In this document: one piece after another, positions 62,573 through 64,000 of the stretch
Numbering within the stretch: position 1 is the first letter of the stretch
Layout: the number at the start of each line of letters is the position of its first letter
Assembly (NCBI RefSeq): GCF_005404815.1
Contig: NZ_BJDF01000017.1
Location: 1 to 64,000 of the forward strand
Source: Companilactobacillus huachuanensis
GTDB taxonomy: Bacteria > Bacillota > Bacilli > Lactobacillales > Lactobacillaceae
Length of the DNA stretch: 64,000 nt
Direction: 5' to 3'
Program-made: the position numbers and the translations under genes
The notes under the pieces: model-generated
Databases searched by the model: none
What the model saw: only the letters and a program-made list of their open reading frames with translations
What the model was told of the DNA's origin: nothing

Positions 62573-64000
62573 TGTTATTTCCTTCTTTTTTCTGTAGCAA
62601 TTTAATTGAGTCATACATTACATATCCATTAGTTGTAATTGAAATAATATTATTGGACTCAATCTCATCTACCGGAATTGACACCTTCCATAGGTGGTAT
62701 GCTCCACTTTTCATGGCTGAACGATAGGCTGCTCGATCATTAGAAAAATATTTATTTGCTAAACTTTTATTATTCAATTTCAAAGATACTAATGTGCCTT
62801 GAGTATCTTTCATATTCTTTTGAGTCACTCCGGCAAATGCCAGTTGTAACTCAATTTGTTTACTAGTATCTAATTTGTTTTTAGTGAAATGAATATTCCA
62901 TCTGCCAAGGTCATTTTGCAAATAGTACCAATCCGTACTTTTACCAATGTAATAGTCTAAGTTATCTGGAACTAACCCTTGCCAATTATAATTTCTTAAT
63001 TCATGACTAAATTTAAAACCATCCGTTGTATGTGTTCCCTCGCCAATTTGCCATATAGAATCAGAATCACGTTTAATTCTAAACGAACCCAATAAGGCAT
63101 CGTTAGAAATATCTATCTCTTCCAAAAAATGAAGTTCTAAATCTTCAGAAATATTTGCATATGCATAGACCCAATAATGGCCGGCCCTAATATTCGTAAC
63201 TTCAAAAAATCCATTTTCATTTGTACTCGAGTAATATATATAACCTGATTTTTGCTTGTTAATTGGTTCTTCCCCATTATTTGTATCTGTAACAATAACC
63301 GTATAATCATAAGCCCTATATTCAGACTCTATTTTTCCACCTAGAGAGAATAACTCATGCTTATAATCGGACTCATCAACCCAATCGTAAGGCCACTGTG
63401 TTAATTCATTTTTTGATCTAGAATAAACATCATCTTTATTTCCATCATTTAAGTATATTGCCCAAGGGCCATATGTTTTATGCCAATCTTTAGGTATGTA
63501 AAATAGATCTTTACCAAAATGCTCACTATCAAGATAGTTCAAAGTTATTCCATCATAATGAACCATCAAATCCTGATTCAACGGGCCACAACCATATGCA
63601 CTTTTGTCTGGAACAACTAGCCAAATACCAAGCTTATCTCCGTATTGACCCCAAAAATCTGTATCTTTTAAATATCCAGCATAATCATATTTAGAATAGA
63701 TCATGCTGCTGTCATATAATGATCCGTCCTTCATTATATAAGTTTCATCTTGAACCTTTTGACCTGTCATCATATGTTTAGATGATGGTTGTAATCCAGT
63801 TCTAACTCCATTAAATCCTATTGGGAAAAGTGATTGATCAACACGATAAACCGTCCTCAATTCATTTATTGGAAAAACTTCTGAATAATTGTTCCAAGCT
63901 TTCACGTACGAATAAATACCTGAATCATTCACATTAACAATAATGTGATAAGCAAGGCCGAGTTTCCCAGTATTATCAACATAGGCAATATGTTTTCGCT
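62565..64000 (-). CDS. rhamnogalacturonan lyase-like protein (PL4 type), 5' end outside window
   Basis: The frame is open to the window edge, so the start is outside; at least 478 residues are visible. Upstream of the apparent GTG (63932) the frame reads KLGLAYHIIVNVNDSGIYSY, a natural continuation. Motifs such as YGCGPLNQDLMVHYDG, a fibronectin-like middle part (ENGFFEVTNIRAGHYWVYAY) and a C-terminal carbohydrate-binding-like jelly roll (LWKVSIPVDEIESNN) fit family 4 rhamnogalacturonan lyases, which cut the rhamnogalacturonan I backbone by beta-elimination. Whether it is secreted cannot be judged. The family call is from pattern memory. Confidence 0.75.
   Translation of the reverse strand, partial: RKHIAYVDNTGKLGLAYHIIVNVNDSGIYSYVKAWNNYSEVFPINELRTVYRVDQSLFPIGFNGVRTGLQPSSKHMMTGQKVQDETYIMKDGSLYDSSMIYSKYDYAGYLKDTDFWGQYGDKLGIWLVVPDKSAYGCGPLNQDLMVHYDGITLNYLDSEHFGKDLFYIPKDWHKTYGPWAIYLNDGNKDDVYSRSKNELTQWPYDWVDESDYKHELFSLGGKIESEYRAYDYTVIVTDTNNGEEPINKQKSGYIYYSSTNENGFFEVTNIRAGHYWVYAYANISEDLELHFLEEIDISNDALLGSFRIKRDSDSIWQIGEGTHTTDGFKFSHELRNYNWQGLVPDNLDYYIGKSTDWYYLQNDLGRWNIHFTKNKLDTSKQIELQLAFAGVTQKNMKDTQGTLVSLKLNNKSLANKYFSNDRAAYRSAMKSGAYHLWKVSIPVDEIESNNIISITTNGYVMYDSIKLLQKKEGNNNG

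Overview
The window looks like chromosome of a low-GC lactic acid bacterium (Lactobacillaceae). The signs are strongly A+T-rich intergenic DNA, GGAGG ribosome sites, T-box leaders, many PTS systems, CcpA-type cre sites, a KxYKxGKxW-type signal peptide on a surface protein, and a group II decarboxylase of the tyrosine decarboxylase family. A Companilactobacillus-like organism would fit, but that is only an impression. Most of the window is a carbohydrate-acquisition region for plant and host glycans, interrupted by a very unusual tryptophan-responsive locus at 27.9-30.1 kb.

Layout: (1) 0.1-6.6 kb, minus strand: ribose-type ABC importer with two paralogous TIM-barrel isomerase-like proteins around a Gfo/Idh/MocA oxidoreductase. 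(2) 6.9-12.4 kb: a GPH transporter apparently cut off from its EIIA-like tail by a frameshift, an AraC regulator fused to a GH39-like domain that has lost its acid/base residue, and a ROK kinase. (3) 12.5-15.1 kb: a three-gene set closely resembling a C-glycoside deglycosidase system (oxidoreductase, small beta subunit, TIM-barrel alpha subunit). (4) 15.4-19.6 kb: beta-glucoside PTS, GH1 phospho-beta-glucosidase and RpiR regulator. (5) 20.6-26.0 kb: cellobiose-type PTS operon with a LicR-like regulator and a GH1 enzyme that has Gln in place of the catalytic acid/base Glu, as plant myrosinases do. (6) 26.2-27.8 kb: truncated mannose-6-phosphate isomerase and a ThiD/PdxK kinase.

(7) 27.9-30.1 kb: a T-box leader with a TGG (Trp) specifier drives an array of eight mini-genes: two 10-11 residue peptides containing RWQ, a 60-residue protein, two 90-residue proteins that look like the free-standing N-terminal domain of TrpD, and three 31-residue peptides in an exact 135-bp tandem repeat. 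The last five proteins end in the same tail, (L)R(K/N)DYSNS(I/L)NF. A solitary tRNA-Trp(CCA) gene follows. I do not recognise this system and consider it the best candidate for something undescribed. (8) 30.1-35.3 kb: decarboxylase plus DUF554 membrane protein, a degraded inverted piece of the decarboxylase gene, and trpS under its own compact T-box.

(9) 35.5-40 kb: SorC regulator, a frameshifted phage-type gene, and a large LRR/MucBP-like surface protein. (10) 40-50.1 kb: manno-oligosaccharide-type operon (ABC importer, DUF1861, GH130 phosphorylase, phosphoglucomutase) with a divergent LacI regulator, a PucR-type regulator and an MsmK ATPase. (11) 50.8-58.1 kb: galactitol-type PTS, two class II aldolases, a zinc alcohol dehydrogenase and a divergent DeoR regulator. 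(12) 58.4-64 kb: LacI regulator, GH51 arabinofuranosidase, GPH transporter and a rhamnogalacturonan lyase-like gene running off the window, suggesting use of rhamnogalacturonan I side chains. All functional statements come from reading motifs and context; no database search was run.
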